From positions 1 through 38,863 of the forward strand of contig WRJX01000093.1 in NCBI GenBank assembly GCA_009778385.1: a stretch of DNA of 38,863 bases. Reading direction: 5' to 3'. The notes beneath the pieces were generated by a model, which was given only the letters and a program-made list of their open reading frames with translations, ran no database searches and was not told the origin of the DNA. This stretch comes from Candidatus Bathycorpusculum sp. GTDB lineage: Archaea; Thermoproteota; Bathyarchaeia; Bathyarchaeales; Bathycorpusculaceae. The position numbers and the translations under genes are program-made. Below, one piece after another: positions 24,265 to 33,623 of the stretch. Each line of letters starts with the position of its first letter. The first letter of the stretch is position 1.

Positions 24265-25530
24265 TTACTGCAGTCTGAATCGCAATATTGCTGCTAAACC
24301 GCCAAAGGCGCTTTTCAGCATTTGACCTTCCTCAGTCTCCGTTGAGATTACTTCAACATCTGTATTTGAGTACTCAGCAAGCTGCGCTAAATCATCAATT
24401 AAGTCAATTTTTTCAACTATAGTCAAAGATGGCGCGGTGCATTTAGGACAGGGTTTACCAGCAAGACTTTGCTCGAATGTTTGCATACTTGGTGTTTTGA
24501 CGGTTTCTTGTTCTTGATAGCTGCATGCACCACATTTTATGGTTACACGTTGCATGTCAAGTGCTTCTGAAATCAAAAGCATTCTAACTTGACCTGACTG
24601 TAGTGCCTTACGCACTTCAGCCTCACCATAAGTAATCAACCCAGTGTCATGTCCTACTTCATAGAGGAATTTTTGCATGATTTGTTTTTCTTCAATGTAG
24701 CGGACTTTTTTCATGATTTCAGGGGCTTTCTCTACAACTTCTTTAACACCCTGCTCTTCAACATAAGCAGTGTCAACAACATCTAAAATTTTATTTTTAA
24801 GTTGATAGTTAAGGTAGTCGCCTTTCTGGAAATCATATTTTGTTGGGCCAGGACCACCTAAAATTATTCCTTTGAGGGTTTCTATTGGCAAGAAAATCTC
24901 GTTAGCGTGTCCTCCAGCACGAGTGAAATACTCGTTTAACTGCATTTCACGTAGTCGCTCATATCGTCTAGCTGATTGACCACCAGCGCGAGTTTTGCCA
25001 GCAACACCAGAGGTCATTTCACGAATAATATTTAGGTGCTTACCGGTTAAGGTGGCTATTGTGGCGTTTGTTGCATCAATTAGCATGATGCCATAGGTTT
25101 CTTTTTCCCGCAACATCTCTTGTAGGTGTTCAGTGTGAAAACGTGAGTCACAGCGGTAAAGGAAAATGCGAATTGGCTCAGGTGGAATAATAACCCAAGA
25201 TTCCATGCGTTCAGTTCCCGGTCCAGCACCCTCTTGCGGAAGTGCACCGCAAAAGATAACCAGGCCTTTTTCGCCAGGATCTTTGAATAGTTTAAGTTTT
25301 TGCTGCGCTTTAACAATAGCGTCCAAGACGTTTTTGCGTGTAACGTTTGATTTAATATTGGTAGCTGTACCGTATTCTTCTCGCAAAAGGTTAAGGGCAT
25401 CACTAATTTGTTTACCCGGCGGCACATAAATTGTAATCAGCTCTGTGTGACTGCCCTCTTTAGTGGCCAAGGTGTTGATTGCTTTTCTTGTTCGATATAG
25501 CTCTAAGCTGTCTTTTTTTGCAGTACTCAC
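24265..25530 (-). CDS. prf1: Peptide chain release factor aRF1
   Basis: 421 aa. The NIKS motif (58-61), which reads stop codons in the A site, and the GGQ loop (183-185, AGKTRAGGQSARR), which triggers peptide release, are intact. The C-terminal domain carries CGACSYQ and CPKC, the zinc-ribbon-like part seen in archaeal homologues. It recognises all three stop codons and ends translation. The start is GTG 25530 with GTGA 6 bases upstream, and a TATA-like stretch at about 25573-25585. Confidence 0.96.
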   Translation of the reverse strand: MSTAKKDSLELYRTRKAINTLATKEGSHTELITIYVPPGKQISDALNLLREEYGTATNIKSNVTRKNVLDAIVKAQQKLKLFKDPGEKGLVIFCGALPQEGAGPGTERMESWVIIPPEPIRIFLYRCDSRFHTEHLQEMLREKETYGIMLIDATNATIATLTGKHLNIIREMTSGVAGKTRAGGQSARRYERLREMQLNEYFTRAGGHANEIFLPIETLKGIILGGPGPTKYDFQKGDYLNYQLKNKILDVVDTAYVEEQGVKEVVEKAPEIMKKVRYIEEKQIMQKFLYEVGHDTGLITYGEAEVRKALQSGQVRMLLISEALDMQRVTIKCGACSYQEQETVKTPSMQTFEQSLAGKPCPKCTAPSLTIVEKIDLIDDLAQLAEYSNTDVEVISTETEEGQMLKSAFGGLAAILRFRLQ

Positions 25531-25808
25531 AGTAATTCACGTTTAAGTTAAGATTAGACTCTAAGGTAAGGGTATAAGAATATAAGAACAAAATAAAACT
25601 TCCTACGTAACATACACCTACTACTTAGACTACACATACATTATACGTAAAATTACTACCTTACCAGATTTTATTGAAGGGTCAATAGTTTGATGCTCAA
25701 GGTAAATGTTGCTAAAATTAAAACCAAGTATTCAGAGCTATAGAAAGTAGAACCAAAAAAATGATGTACCCACATTCACCATACTTATAGGTACGATAAA
25801 AGGAGAAG

Positions 25809-26822
25809 TTAAGCTTTTGGTTTATCAGCTGGGGTTGCCACAGGTTCAGGTGCAGGAGCACCGATGGCATCTCTTAGGAAAGATTTGAATGGACCCAGTT
25901 TACCGCCATAGTTACCAGCGGAAATCTTGACGACACCAGGACAGTTAATTGAAGCTGTAACGCCAACTTGCATTGCTTTGTTAACTGCCTCTAACGTTAA
26001 ACCATTAAGGACAATTTCAAAGACACTGTTTACACCTTCTGGAACAACTGTATCTGGAACAATGGTTCGCAAAGTTGGGCAGTAGGATTGGTTTGTTGAA
26101 GCTTTTAGTTTGTATTTCATAGAACCAGCTTTGCTTCCTGAACGGCATACACCACCGGGGAAGGGCATAATTACGTCTGGAACTTGTTCACGTATTGCGT
26201 CTACTGCTGCTTCGGATGCCGCTAAAGCTTCAGGCTGAGTCTTAGCAAAAATCATATAGTTACCACCCGCAACTGCTTCCATAGCGCCAAAACCATCTTC
26301 TACTATAAAGTTGCCTTCCATTACAGGGATTTTCCAGCACTTGCGTCCACCAACCATGGTTTTCTTTTGAAACCCATCACCAAAGTAGCGGAGGCTACTG
26401 CCAATATTAAGAGTACGCTTACCAAGTAAACCGTTAAATGCAGCAGTTGAAGGACAAGTCATGACACACTGACCAATACGACCCAAAAGTTGGCCTTTCA
26501 ATTCAAAACGGTCACGATTATAAATGTGAATCAACACACCAGGTCGCTTATCGGGTGTTTGTTCTGCCGGAACTGCACACTCGATTGATGCTTCAGCTGA
26601 AGCAGCAATTACACTTGTGGCAAAACCAGTGGTCACATTCCCAGCAATTTGAGCCCACTTATCGTTCTGAGCGGTAATTAGAACCCTTCCCACCCAAAGC
26701 GAAAACATTTCAGCAAAAGTATCACTCACTTGAACAGTTTGATTTGCTGCAGACTTTACAAGAAAAACCTTTTCTTTATCGTCATACCCGATAATTTCAA
26801 GTTTGCTAGTATTTGGTGACAT
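25809..26822 (-). CDS. ftr: Formylmethanofuran:tetrahydromethanopterin formyltransferase
   Basis: 337 aa. Matches Ftr along its length: DTFAEMFSLWVGRVLITAQNDKWA, IGQCVMTCPSTAAFNG, FFGDGFQ-like YFGDGFQKK, GRKCWKIPVMEGNFIVEDGFG, and PGVVKISAGNYGGKLG at the end. It moves the formyl group between methanofuran and tetrahydromethanopterin, the second step of the archaeal C1 branch (methanogenesis or Wood-Ljungdahl). Compared with methanogen Ftr it has about 20 extra residues at the N terminus and a short Pro/Ala-rich C-terminal tail. The ATG is supported by GAGGT 7 bases upstream. It stands alone; other pathway genes are not in the window. Confidence 0.96.
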   Translation of the reverse strand: MSPNTSKLEIIGYDDKEKVFLVKSAANQTVQVSDTFAEMFSLWVGRVLITAQNDKWAQIAGNVTTGFATSVIAASAEASIECAVPAEQTPDKRPGVLIHIYNRDRFELKGQLLGRIGQCVMTCPSTAAFNGLLGKRTLNIGSSLRYFGDGFQKKTMVGGRKCWKIPVMEGNFIVEDGFGAMEAVAGGNYMIFAKTQPEALAASEAAVDAIREQVPDVIMPFPGGVCRSGSKAGSMKYKLKASTNQSYCPTLRTIVPDTVVPEGVNSVFEIVLNGLTLEAVNKAMQVGVTASINCPGVVKISAGNYGGKLGPFKSFLRDAIGAPAPEPVATPADKPKA

Positions 26823-27026
26823 GGAAGAAACCTCAAATTCAGTTGGTACTTGTATAATTTAAGAGTTTTTGTAAAAACATAACGGTTTATTTGAGTTTAG
26901 GCTATGGTAATTTGTGCATTAGTGTTTACATAGGGACTTATCGTAAATACAGTACCTAAAAGTTAGATTATTTATAGCTTATCAAGAAATGCAAGTTGTC
27001 TTTTAAATATGCATACAAGAAATTAG

Positions 27027-28070
27027 TTATGATGGAGGGTAATATTTGCCTTTGATAGGTAGTTGGTTTCCGCAGAATTTACAGTGCATGTCACTAGTTA
27101 GGTTCCATTGAGTGATTTCGAAACCGTCACGACGTATCACAAGTTCGCTACATGCGGGACAGTATGTATTTTCAGCCACATGACCAGACATATTTCCAAG
27201 GTAAATAAACCGTAAACCTTCACCTTTGGATACAAGGTAAGCATTTTCCATGTCCTCTATTGACGTGACTGGAAGCGTGGTCATTTTGTAGTCAGGATGA
27301 AAACGCAGTAAGTGGAACGGTGTGTTTGGTCCCAAGTAGTCATTGATCCATTTCGCCAAACATTGTATTTGATGCATTGAATCACCCATTTTGGGGATAA
27401 CAAGATTGGTGATTTCAATATGGACACCTGTAAGTTTGAATTCTTTTAAAGCTTCAAAAATCGGTTGTACATCAGGCACAGCTGAAACAGTCTTGTAAAA
27501 ACTAGAGTCACCAGCTGCTTTGAAATCCACTGTTACAGCATCAAGATAAGGCGAAATCGTTTTCACAGCTTCACGAGTCATATATCCATTAGTTACAAAC
27601 GTGTTAAAAAGGCCCGCTTCATGGGCAAGTTTAGCAATGTCATAAGCATATTCCATGAAAATTGTGGGTTCAGTGTAAGTGTAACTGATTCCCTGACAAT
27701 TTGACTCCTTTGCTAATCTAACGATTTCCTCAGGAGACATAGGATCTCCTGCTACTTCTTTATCTTGACTTATCATCCAGTTATCACAGAACTGGCAACG
27801 AAAATTACACCCTACAGCGGCAATTGACGCTACTAAAGCGCCAGGGTTAAAATGCAGCAGAGGCTTTTTGCCTATAGGATCTACCCCAAAAGAAACCGCC
27901 TTACCGTAATTTAAGGCATATAGTATACCATCTTGGTTTTTGCGAACCAAACAGAACCCAGTGGAACCGTCACTAATTAAGCAGCGCCTAGCGCATAAAC
28001 AACAGTTTACCTTTTTTTCAGCCACTTGGGTATAAAGCATCGCTTCATGTGTTGACAAAACAAACCACAC
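27027..28070 (-). CDS. amrS: Radical SAM enzyme, AmrS-like (AmmeMemoRadiSam system)
   Basis: 347 aa as drawn. The radical SAM cluster motif C88-N-F-R-C92-Q-F-C95 is intact. Before it lies a Cys cluster (C23, C24, C26, C30, C40) and the GKAVSFGVDPIGKKPL stretch typical of AmrS; at the C terminus is a ribbon (CPACSELV...HCKFCG). These proteins belong to the AmmeMemoRadiSam set, whose role is not fully settled; the companions (AmmeMemo proteins) are not seen here. Starts: GTG 28070, TTG 28055 or ATG 28040; family N termini favour one of the later two. A TATA-like TTTTAAG at about 28090-28096 lies upstream. Confidence 0.9.
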   Translation of the reverse strand: MWFVLSTHEAMLYTQVAEKKVNCCLCARRCLISDGSTGFCLVRKNQDGILYALNYGKAVSFGVDPIGKKPLLHFNPGALVASIAAVGCNFRCQFCDNWMISQDKEVAGDPMSPEEIVRLAKESNCQGISYTYTEPTIFMEYAYDIAKLAHEAGLFNTFVTNGYMTREAVKTISPYLDAVTVDFKAAGDSSFYKTVSAVPDVQPIFEALKEFKLTGVHIEITNLVIPKMGDSMHQIQCLAKWINDYLGPNTPFHLLRFHPDYKMTTLPVTSIEDMENAYLVSKGEGLRFIYLGNMSGHVAENTYCPACSELVIRRDGFEITQWNLTSDMHCKFCGNQLPIKGKYYPPS

Positions 28071-28202
28071 ACTAAAATACGAAACTTTTCTTAAAACTCT
28101 TTAGGCCAATACAGTTGACATAAAACTTGCAGATACAAGTTCTTCAACTACTAATCAATTAGAAAAAACGAAGTAACTTGCTTAAAAAAGCAAAAAGAGA
28201 CC

Positions 28203-28410
28203 CCTAACTTCCCATTTTAAGTAATAGATGTTAATTTAGGGTTTACTTTTTGGTTATTTTTACAAAAGACACGTTTTTACAGCATAACGTATCACTTATA
28301 AGTACTATCGATGTAACTCTGAAAGAGACTAAATATAACTCTAATTACCAAAATAACTTAAAAATGAGGCTTATAGACGAAATACATTGCTTAATTTTGG
28401 GAAGTTAGAG
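28203..28410. repeat. Pair of inverted 20-bp repeats in the AmrS/PhoU gap
   Basis: CTAACTTCCCATTTTAAG (28204-28221) is answered in inverted orientation by CTTAATTTTGGGAAGTTAG (28390-28408), with about 170 bp between them. The core CTAACTTCCCA is perfect. The gap 28071-28495 between AmrS and the PhoU-like gene holds no gene; this pair is its only clear structure. It could be a regulator site pair or the ends of a small element. Confidence 0.55.
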
Positions 28411-28495
28411 AGAGACTTAAAAATAAGCGGGTTACATAATCGGTATACAAAAGCATCAACAAAACAAACAAAAATAAGAAAAAAGAAAAACGTGG

Positions 28496-29173
28496 TTATT
28501 CTCTGCTTGAAAGCACCAAGATGTAGTCAGCTGTATCTGCACACATGTCTGCTGCTTGCTCAATAAATTCAATTAAGTCATCAAAAATAATCATTGCGCC
28601 ACAGTTTATGCTTGCACCATACTTTACAAATAAGCTTTTGATTCGCAAGTACTCAATATCTATGTCTTGTTCGATTTCGCCTACCTGTTTAGCTTCTTTT
28701 ACAGCTTCAGAAGGATTTGAAGAAATTTTTTCTATACTACTTCGAAGCATCTGGGCAGTATCAACAAGTTTACCAGTCATGTACACAGTTTTTTGGCAAA
28801 GCTCAGAGGGAATTTCTGCTTCCACAAGCATCTCGAGACATCTTGCAGCATCTTTGGTGTGATCAGCTAAAGTGTCAAGGCGTTTTACAACGTGTAATAG
28901 ATCTTCGCGGTAATCTGAAACCAAAGCGGCACCTTTAGACAATTCAAGGAAAGTGTCAGTTCTTAATTTATCCACTTCTTCCTCAGCTAAATACAAATTT
29001 TCAATGTATTTTTTTGTATCGTTAATATTTTTTTCTGAATAACTCTTTGTGGCCTTGTGTAACCAAGTTACTGTGTCAAAGGCTTTAGTAATTTGTTCAT
29101 GTGCAAGTTCTAAGCCTCTTGTTCTTCGTCTATGTTCAAACCAATCATAACTTCTTTTTTCCACGGCAAGCAC
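28496..29173 (-). CDS. PhoU-like / DUF47 family protein
   Basis: 225 aa, all helical, with the repeated acidic patches of the DUF47/PhoU fold (EEEVDKLRTDTFLELSKGA, RLDTLADHTKDAARCLE, EIEQDIDIEYLRIKSLF, FDDLIEFIEQAADMCADTADYI). Members bind metal clusters through these Asp/Glu motifs, and many work with Pit-type phosphate transporters. No transporter lies in the window. Start GTG 29173, with a TATA-like GTTATATTT at about 29205-29213. It is the last gene of a minus-strand series after CofD, but has its own promoter. Confidence 0.88.
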   Translation of the reverse strand: MLAVEKRSYDWFEHRRRTRGLELAHEQITKAFDTVTWLHKATKSYSEKNINDTKKYIENLYLAEEEVDKLRTDTFLELSKGAALVSDYREDLLHVVKRLDTLADHTKDAARCLEMLVEAEIPSELCQKTVYMTGKLVDTAQMLRSSIEKISSNPSEAVKEAKQVGEIEQDIDIEYLRIKSLFVKYGASINCGAMIIFDDLIEFIEQAADMCADTADYILVLSSRE

Positions 29174-29245
29174 CCTAAACTCGATAGAAACAGTATCATA
29201 TATTGAAATATAACCATTATCTTAATCGATTAACGGTTAACATGT

Positions 29246-30163
29246 TCATAAATCAAGCACTATTTTAGCTAATGCTACCTTAGACGCTAAATCTTTCATC
29301 AACGTGTTAACAACAGCCACTTTAACGCCTAATCCCTCAATTCGACTCTTCTCAGCGGCATCCATAGAATCAATCACAAAACCATCCAAAAAATCAACAT
29401 ACAATTTTGCAACACCAAAAGCTGAAACCTCAACACCTAAACCATTTAACAGTTTATCGGCTGGACCCTTAATGGGCGCTCCCGCGACAATCGGACTAAC
29501 AGCAACCTTTTTGGCACGGGTTTTTCGCAGAGCATCTCTTACACCTTGAATGGACAAAATAGTGCCGATACTCACAATGGGGTTACTAGGACAAATAATC
29601 ACACGATCTGAATCCATTATAGCATCAATCACACCCTCGGCAGGTTTAGCCGTCTCTGCACCAACAAACTTGACATCAAGTACAGGATCTTTAGCTGCAC
29701 GTTTAACCATGTACTCCTCAAAATGAATAGAGTCACCAGGTATTTGCACATAAGTGGCGAACTTGTCATCGGTCATTGGCAGAATCTTTAGTTTAAGCCC
29801 CAAGTCACGGCTTACCTTAGCAGATATCTGCGACAGCGTAGCACCGTTTTTTAGCATATTTGTACGCAAAATGCTTGTAGCAAAGTCTCGGTCACCAAGG
29901 TTAAACCAGTCCACTTCACTAAACAGTTTAAGCATGTTTAAACAGTTAAACGTGTCATCTTTGATTCCCCAACCTTTTTCATCGTTGATAATACTAGCAA
30001 GCGTGTAAGTTACAATATCAATATCAGGAGAGATATGCAACCCAAAAAGGTCAATATCATCACCAGTATTTACAATAACCGTTAGATCTTCCTGTTTAAT
30101 TAACTGGGTTAAGCCTGTTAAAAATCGAGCTGCACCCACCCCACCTGCTAAAGCGGTAATCAT
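29246..30163 (-). CDS. cofD: 2-phospho-L-lactate transferase (F420 biosynthesis)
   Basis: About 305 aa from ATG 30163 (MITALAGGVGAARFLTGL, the conserved N-terminal nucleotide-binding turn); a GTG 9 bases upstream is possible. Further CofD features: VNTGDDIDLFGLHISPDIDIVTYTL, GWGIKDDTFNCL, LGDRDFATSILRT, IICPSNPIVSIGTIL and VAVSPIVAGAPIKGPADKL. It joins 2-phospholactate (or a related unit) to the deazaflavin Fo to make coenzyme F420-0. It lies 16 bp after MoaE, likely in one operon. Its presence implies F420-dependent redox steps in this organism. Confidence 0.95.
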   Translation of the reverse strand: MITALAGGVGAARFLTGLTQLIKQEDLTVIVNTGDDIDLFGLHISPDIDIVTYTLASIINDEKGWGIKDDTFNCLNMLKLFSEVDWFNLGDRDFATSILRTNMLKNGATLSQISAKVSRDLGLKLKILPMTDDKFATYVQIPGDSIHFEEYMVKRAAKDPVLDVKFVGAETAKPAEGVIDAIMDSDRVIICPSNPIVSIGTILSIQGVRDALRKTRAKKVAVSPIVAGAPIKGPADKLLNGLGVEVSAFGVAKLYVDFLDGFVIDSMDAAEKSRIEGLGVKVAVVNTLMKDLASKVALAKIVLDL

Positions 30164-30179
30164 AACTATCACTTATAGT

Positions 30180-30638
30180 TTAACGATGATGTTTTTCTGA
30201 AACCCAATACTCAGATTTGCCCTTTTCGTTAATGATGTGTTCTTTTTTAAAGATTGGCGTTTCACTTTTGTAACGTTCAACTGCTTCACGTAGCACAGGA
30301 AACACTTGCTCACGATGAGAACCAGCGACCGCAACATAAACTAAATCGTCACCAACCTTGAATTCACCTGTTAAATGATGAATTTGCACATCAACAATCC
30401 CCGGCTTGAGGGTTAAGTCGTCACAAATTTTACCTAAAACCTCATCAGCTTTTTCTTCATACGCCTCCAAGGTGAGCTTTTCCACTTTTTCCCCACCTTC
30501 AAGAGTTTCTCCCCGCACTACACCGATAAATAAACCAATAACACCAGTTCTACTGAAATCTTCCCGATGTTTGATGCTTTCAATTACATCATTAACATTT
30601 ATTGAACCCTTTTCATGTACTCCTGCATAGTTCACCAT
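30180..30638 (-). CDS. moaE: Molybdopterin synthase catalytic subunit MoaE
   Basis: 152 aa. Conserved MoaE stretches: FIGVVRGETLEGGEKVEKLTLEAY, VQIHHLTGEFKVGDDLVYVAVAGSHRE and the active-site region YKSETPIFKKEHI with its two catalytic lysines. MoaE carries the active site that inserts the dithiolene sulfurs into the pterin; its partner MoaD is not in the window. AGGGG lies 8 or so bases before the ATG. Followed closely by CofD, so two cofactor genes share a transcript, here probably serving molybdenum or tungsten enzymes and F420. Confidence 0.95.
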   Translation of the reverse strand: MVNYAGVHEKGSINVNDVIESIKHREDFSRTGVIGLFIGVVRGETLEGGEKVEKLTLEAYEEKADEVLGKICDDLTLKPGIVDVQIHHLTGEFKVGDDLVYVAVAGSHREQVFPVLREAVERYKSETPIFKKEHIINEKGKSEYWVSEKHHR

Positions 30639-30738
30639 AAATTGTAACCCCTAAAACAACATAATGCTTAGCGTAGTGCCGTTTAAGACTATTTTGGAAA
30701 ACAAAAAATAATTAAAATGAAAATAGAGAAGAAACGGT

Positions 30739-31452
30739 TTATTCTTCTTCGTCTGCAGCTTCTTCAGCTTCAATATCAGCTGTTTCAGCTATTTCCTCAT
30801 CCTCTGGCATAACTTCTTCAACAGTTGTTGGGCTAGCAGCTAACACAATCTCGGAAGCGTTTGCTGGTGCACCGATGAGTTTTGATTTACGTATACCAAC
30901 ATGACGTAACGGCGCAACTTGCTTTGATTCATTATAGATGTCAGAAGCGATTTTACCTAGAACCATTTCTTGAACGAATTGATCCATTGTAAGTGCGGCT
31001 GCTTTTTCTTTGATAATTTTTATCATGATGTTACGGATGATTTTTTCTTGTGAAGTTTTTATGCGTGAAAGTGTCAGGGCAGAAACGGCAATTCTTAGTT
31101 TGAAACCGTCTTTAGTTGTTAAATTAAATAAACCGTCCACTTTGGTTGTTCTTCTTCTAACTAAGCTACGTAGGTAATCACGTGAATATTCATGCCCCTT
31201 GAATAAGGTCTTGGCTGTTTTACCATCCATTACGCTTATTTGGAAGAACATTTTCAAATAGTGATGAGAGAAGTCACCTGTAATATCGTACAGTGTAGCT
31301 TCAACAACTCTACCAATTAGTTGATCTGTTGTCTCTGCTGGTACGGCACCTAAATCAACGTTACCGAAGAATGATGGCGCTACTACGTTGTACCATGATT
31401 TGCCTCGCCATTTATCGCGTATGTGTTTTGCTTTCGAAGACTTTGAAGACAA
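30739..31452 (-). CDS. rps3ae: Ribosomal protein eS1 (S3Ae)
   Basis: About 237 aa. The start is TTG 31452, because GGAGG lies 6 bases upstream and the next residues (SSKSSKAKHIRDKWRGKSWYNVVAPSFFG) match the family. A longer frame to 31485 has no ribosome site. eS1 sits near the mRNA exit on the small subunit. The C terminus ends in an acidic tail (EEDEEIAETADIEAEEAADEEE region), longer than in many archaea. A TATA box at 31488-31499 lies between the SerS stop and this start, so it has its own promoter in addition to any read-through. Confidence 0.95.
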   Translation of the reverse strand: MSSKSSKAKHIRDKWRGKSWYNVVAPSFFGNVDLGAVPAETTDQLIGRVVEATLYDITGDFSHHYLKMFFQISVMDGKTAKTLFKGHEYSRDYLRSLVRRRTTKVDGLFNLTTKDGFKLRIAVSALTLSRIKTSQEKIIRNIMIKIIKEKAAALTMDQFVQEMVLGKIASDIYNESKQVAPLRHVGIRKSKLIGAPANASEIVLAASPTTVEEVMPEDEEIAETADIEAEEAADEEE

Positions 31453-31487
31453 AGTAATCCTCCAAACTTGCCTCAACATTCTCAAAG

Positions 31488-31499
31488 CAATATAAAAGG
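31488..31499 (-). promoter_or_regulatory. TATA box of the eS1 gene
   Basis: Minus strand reads CCTTTTATATTGC, 36-47 bases before the TTG start. The predicted start of transcription leaves a leader of about 15-20 nt that includes the GGAGG. Confidence 0.6.
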
Positions 31500-31501
31500 G
31501 T

Positions 31502-32791
31502 TTAGCGATGTTTGTCTATTTTTTCGAAATCACCCATATATTTCCTAAGCACTTTAGGCACATTTATTGAACCATCTTCATTTTGATTATTCTCAAGTAG
31601 AGCAACAATGGTTCTTCCAGTAGCAATCGCCGTAGAATTAAGCGTATGCAAGAAACCTTTTGGCGGCGCACCCTCTTTTTCACGATAACGAATACCTAAA
31701 CGCCTTGCTTGATAATCAGTACAGTTACTACAGCTAACAACCTCACGGTAACCATTTTGTGCTGGCATCCAAGCCTCAATATCATACTTTTTAGCAGCAA
31801 CACCACCAATATCTCCAGTGCAGACATTAACAACACGATAAGGCAACTCGAGCTTCTGTAGCAGATCTTCAGCGTTTGCCAACAATTCCTCATGAAGCCT
31901 AACTGAGTCTTCGGGTTTACAGAAAATGAATTGTTCCACCTTGTTAAACTGGTGCGTACGAAAAATACCCCGTGTATCTTTGCCATGTGCGCCAGCTTCT
32001 TTACGGAAACATGTACTTAAGCCTGCAAGTTTAAGCGGCATATCCTGCTCCTTTATAACCTCATTCATGTACATGGCAGCCATTGGATGCTCACTGGTAG
32101 CTATTACATAGAGGTCTTCACCTTCAATTTTGTAGAGAACATCGACAAAGTCTGCAAGAGCAGTTACCCCTTCGTAAGCGTCTTTCTTCATCATATAGGG
32201 CGGTTCAACAGCAACATATCCCTTCTTGCTCAGCTCATGCGTAGCAAAACTCAGCAAAGCTAAATCCAGTAGCGCCAACTGATTTTTTAAAAAGAAGAAA
32301 CGAGCACCACTAATTTTGCCGGCACGTTCCATATCAATTAGGTCAAGGTCATTGGCTAGGTCTATGTGGTTTTTTATTTGAAAGTTAAACGTAGGGATTG
32401 TTCCCCAAGTTTTCACTTGCACGTTATCATGTTCATCTTTGCCTAAAGGCACAGTTGGATCAAGCAAATTGGGTAAGCGTAAAAGCAAATCACGCTCTGT
32501 CTCTTCTTCCTGAGCAACCTGCTTCTCAATAGAGGTTATTTGGACGTCAATTCCTTTGGCTTTTTCAACTTGAACTTGAGCATCTTGACCAGCCTTTTTA
32601 AGTTTAGCAATTTCAACTGTGATCACTTTACGGGCATGACGTAAATCGTTAAGGCTTACAAGATTTAGCCGCCACTGCTTATCAAGAGCAATAAGTTCGT
32701 CAAGCATCAACAGATTCTCAGGGTTACCCCGCTTTTCCAAATTTGCTCTTACCAGATCAGGACTTTCACGGATAAGCTTGATATCTAACAT
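31502..32791 (-). CDS. serS: Seryl-tRNA synthetase
   Basis: About 429 aa from ATG 32791 (MLDIKLIRESPDLVRANLEKRG, the standard start); the frame is open 8 codons further. The N-terminal long coiled-coil arm that grips tRNA-Ser is at about residues 25-110. Class II motif 2 is CFRKEAGAHGKDTRGIFRTHQF and motif 3 includes LNSTAIATGRTIVALLENNQ. This is the common bacterial/eukaryotic-type SerS rather than the rare methanogen form. It lies 49 bp before the eS1 start. Confidence 0.97.
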   Translation of the reverse strand: MLDIKLIRESPDLVRANLEKRGNPENLLMLDELIALDKQWRLNLVSLNDLRHARKVITVEIAKLKKAGQDAQVQVEKAKGIDVQITSIEKQVAQEEETERDLLLRLPNLLDPTVPLGKDEHDNVQVKTWGTIPTFNFQIKNHIDLANDLDLIDMERAGKISGARFFFLKNQLALLDLALLSFATHELSKKGYVAVEPPYMMKKDAYEGVTALADFVDVLYKIEGEDLYVIATSEHPMAAMYMNEVIKEQDMPLKLAGLSTCFRKEAGAHGKDTRGIFRTHQFNKVEQFIFCKPEDSVRLHEELLANAEDLLQKLELPYRVVNVCTGDIGGVAAKKYDIEAWMPAQNGYREVVSCSNCTDYQARRLGIRYREKEGAPPKGFLHTLNSTAIATGRTIVALLENNQNEDGSINVPKVLRKYMGDFEKIDKHR

Positions 32792-33093
32792 ACATCTCAC
32801 GCGAATAATTCTCATACAGACCCTTTAGCATTTTAACCTTACGATTCAGCCATACACACAATCAAACATTATGCAGACCAAGTTTAAGTTAATGAAGAGT
32901 TAACATAAAACTGTGACAACAAAAAAAGCAACTATAGGCTGCACTTAACTAATCATCTCGTAAAAACTTGCTTGAAATACACATTTAAAATTTGCGTCCC
33001 AAGCAGAAAAGCAAAATTTTACAAGAGAATAGATTTGTCAAAAAATAAAAGAAAGATTTGATTGGTTATTCTTGGTTTTAACGATTTGTGCCC

Positions 33094-33384
33094 TTATGCT
33101 TTTTTGCTTAAGGTTATCTCCATCGTAGAAACCATTCTAGACTTGTTCTCTCCCTCACGTGGCGGCATCTCGGCTGTACCGATGGCAATTTTGCTCACTT
33201 TGAGATCTTTAACAAAACGGTTTCTTGCAATTTCAGCTACGTCAACAGCTGTAGTGATTGCTTGACCTCGTGCTTTCAAAGTGATTTCTCTAAGGTTGCC
33301 TGAAGAGAGGCTTGTTATGATAGCTAAAACATAGCTCATTGGAGGTTTATTTCCGACGAAGATTACATCTGCGTTTTCAGTCAT
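33094..33384 (-). CDS. albA: Alba DNA/RNA-binding chromatin protein, copy 2
   Basis: 96 aa, identical to copy 1 (2044-2331) at 77 of 89 aligned residues; the differences cluster in the loop after IITSLSSG and at helix surfaces. AAGGTG lies about 10 bases before the ATG. At DNA level the two genes are nearly identical over the C-terminal hairpin, including a run of 25 bases or so spanning GAGAACAAGTCTAGAATGG, and they share a 13-bp promoter element. This suggests duplication with later gene conversion. Beyond its stop a T-rich stretch (33042-33060, read on the minus strand) may end transcription; the rest of the gap to SerS shows no gene. Confidence 0.95.
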   Translation of the reverse strand: MTENADVIFVGNKPPMSYVLAIITSLSSGNLREITLKARGQAITTAVDVAEIARNRFVKDLKVSKIAIGTAEMPPREGENKSRMVSTMEITLSKKA

Positions 33385-33473
33385 ATTGTTTTACACCTTA
33401 TATGTTGCTTTGTGTAACGCTGCTGCTTTGCGCTTTGATGCATGGCAGAACATTACCATTTTATTAATTCATT

Positions 33474-33486
33474 AACTTCCTTATAA
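33474..33486 (-). promoter_or_regulatory. Conserved promoter element of Alba-2
   Basis: Minus strand reads TTATAAGGAAGTT, identical to 1962-1974 upstream of Alba-1. It is 90 bases before the ATG, predicting a leader of about 60 nt. Confidence 0.6.
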
Positions 33487-33623
33487 GTTCACTGAAAGTA
33501 ACCGAAATCAAATCTGAATTTCTACACCAAAAATAGGACAAAGAAACATCTTCCGGAAAAGGCTTTATTACAGCAACCAATAATTTGGCAATAAACATCA
33601 ACAACCCCGAAGGATCCTAAAAA

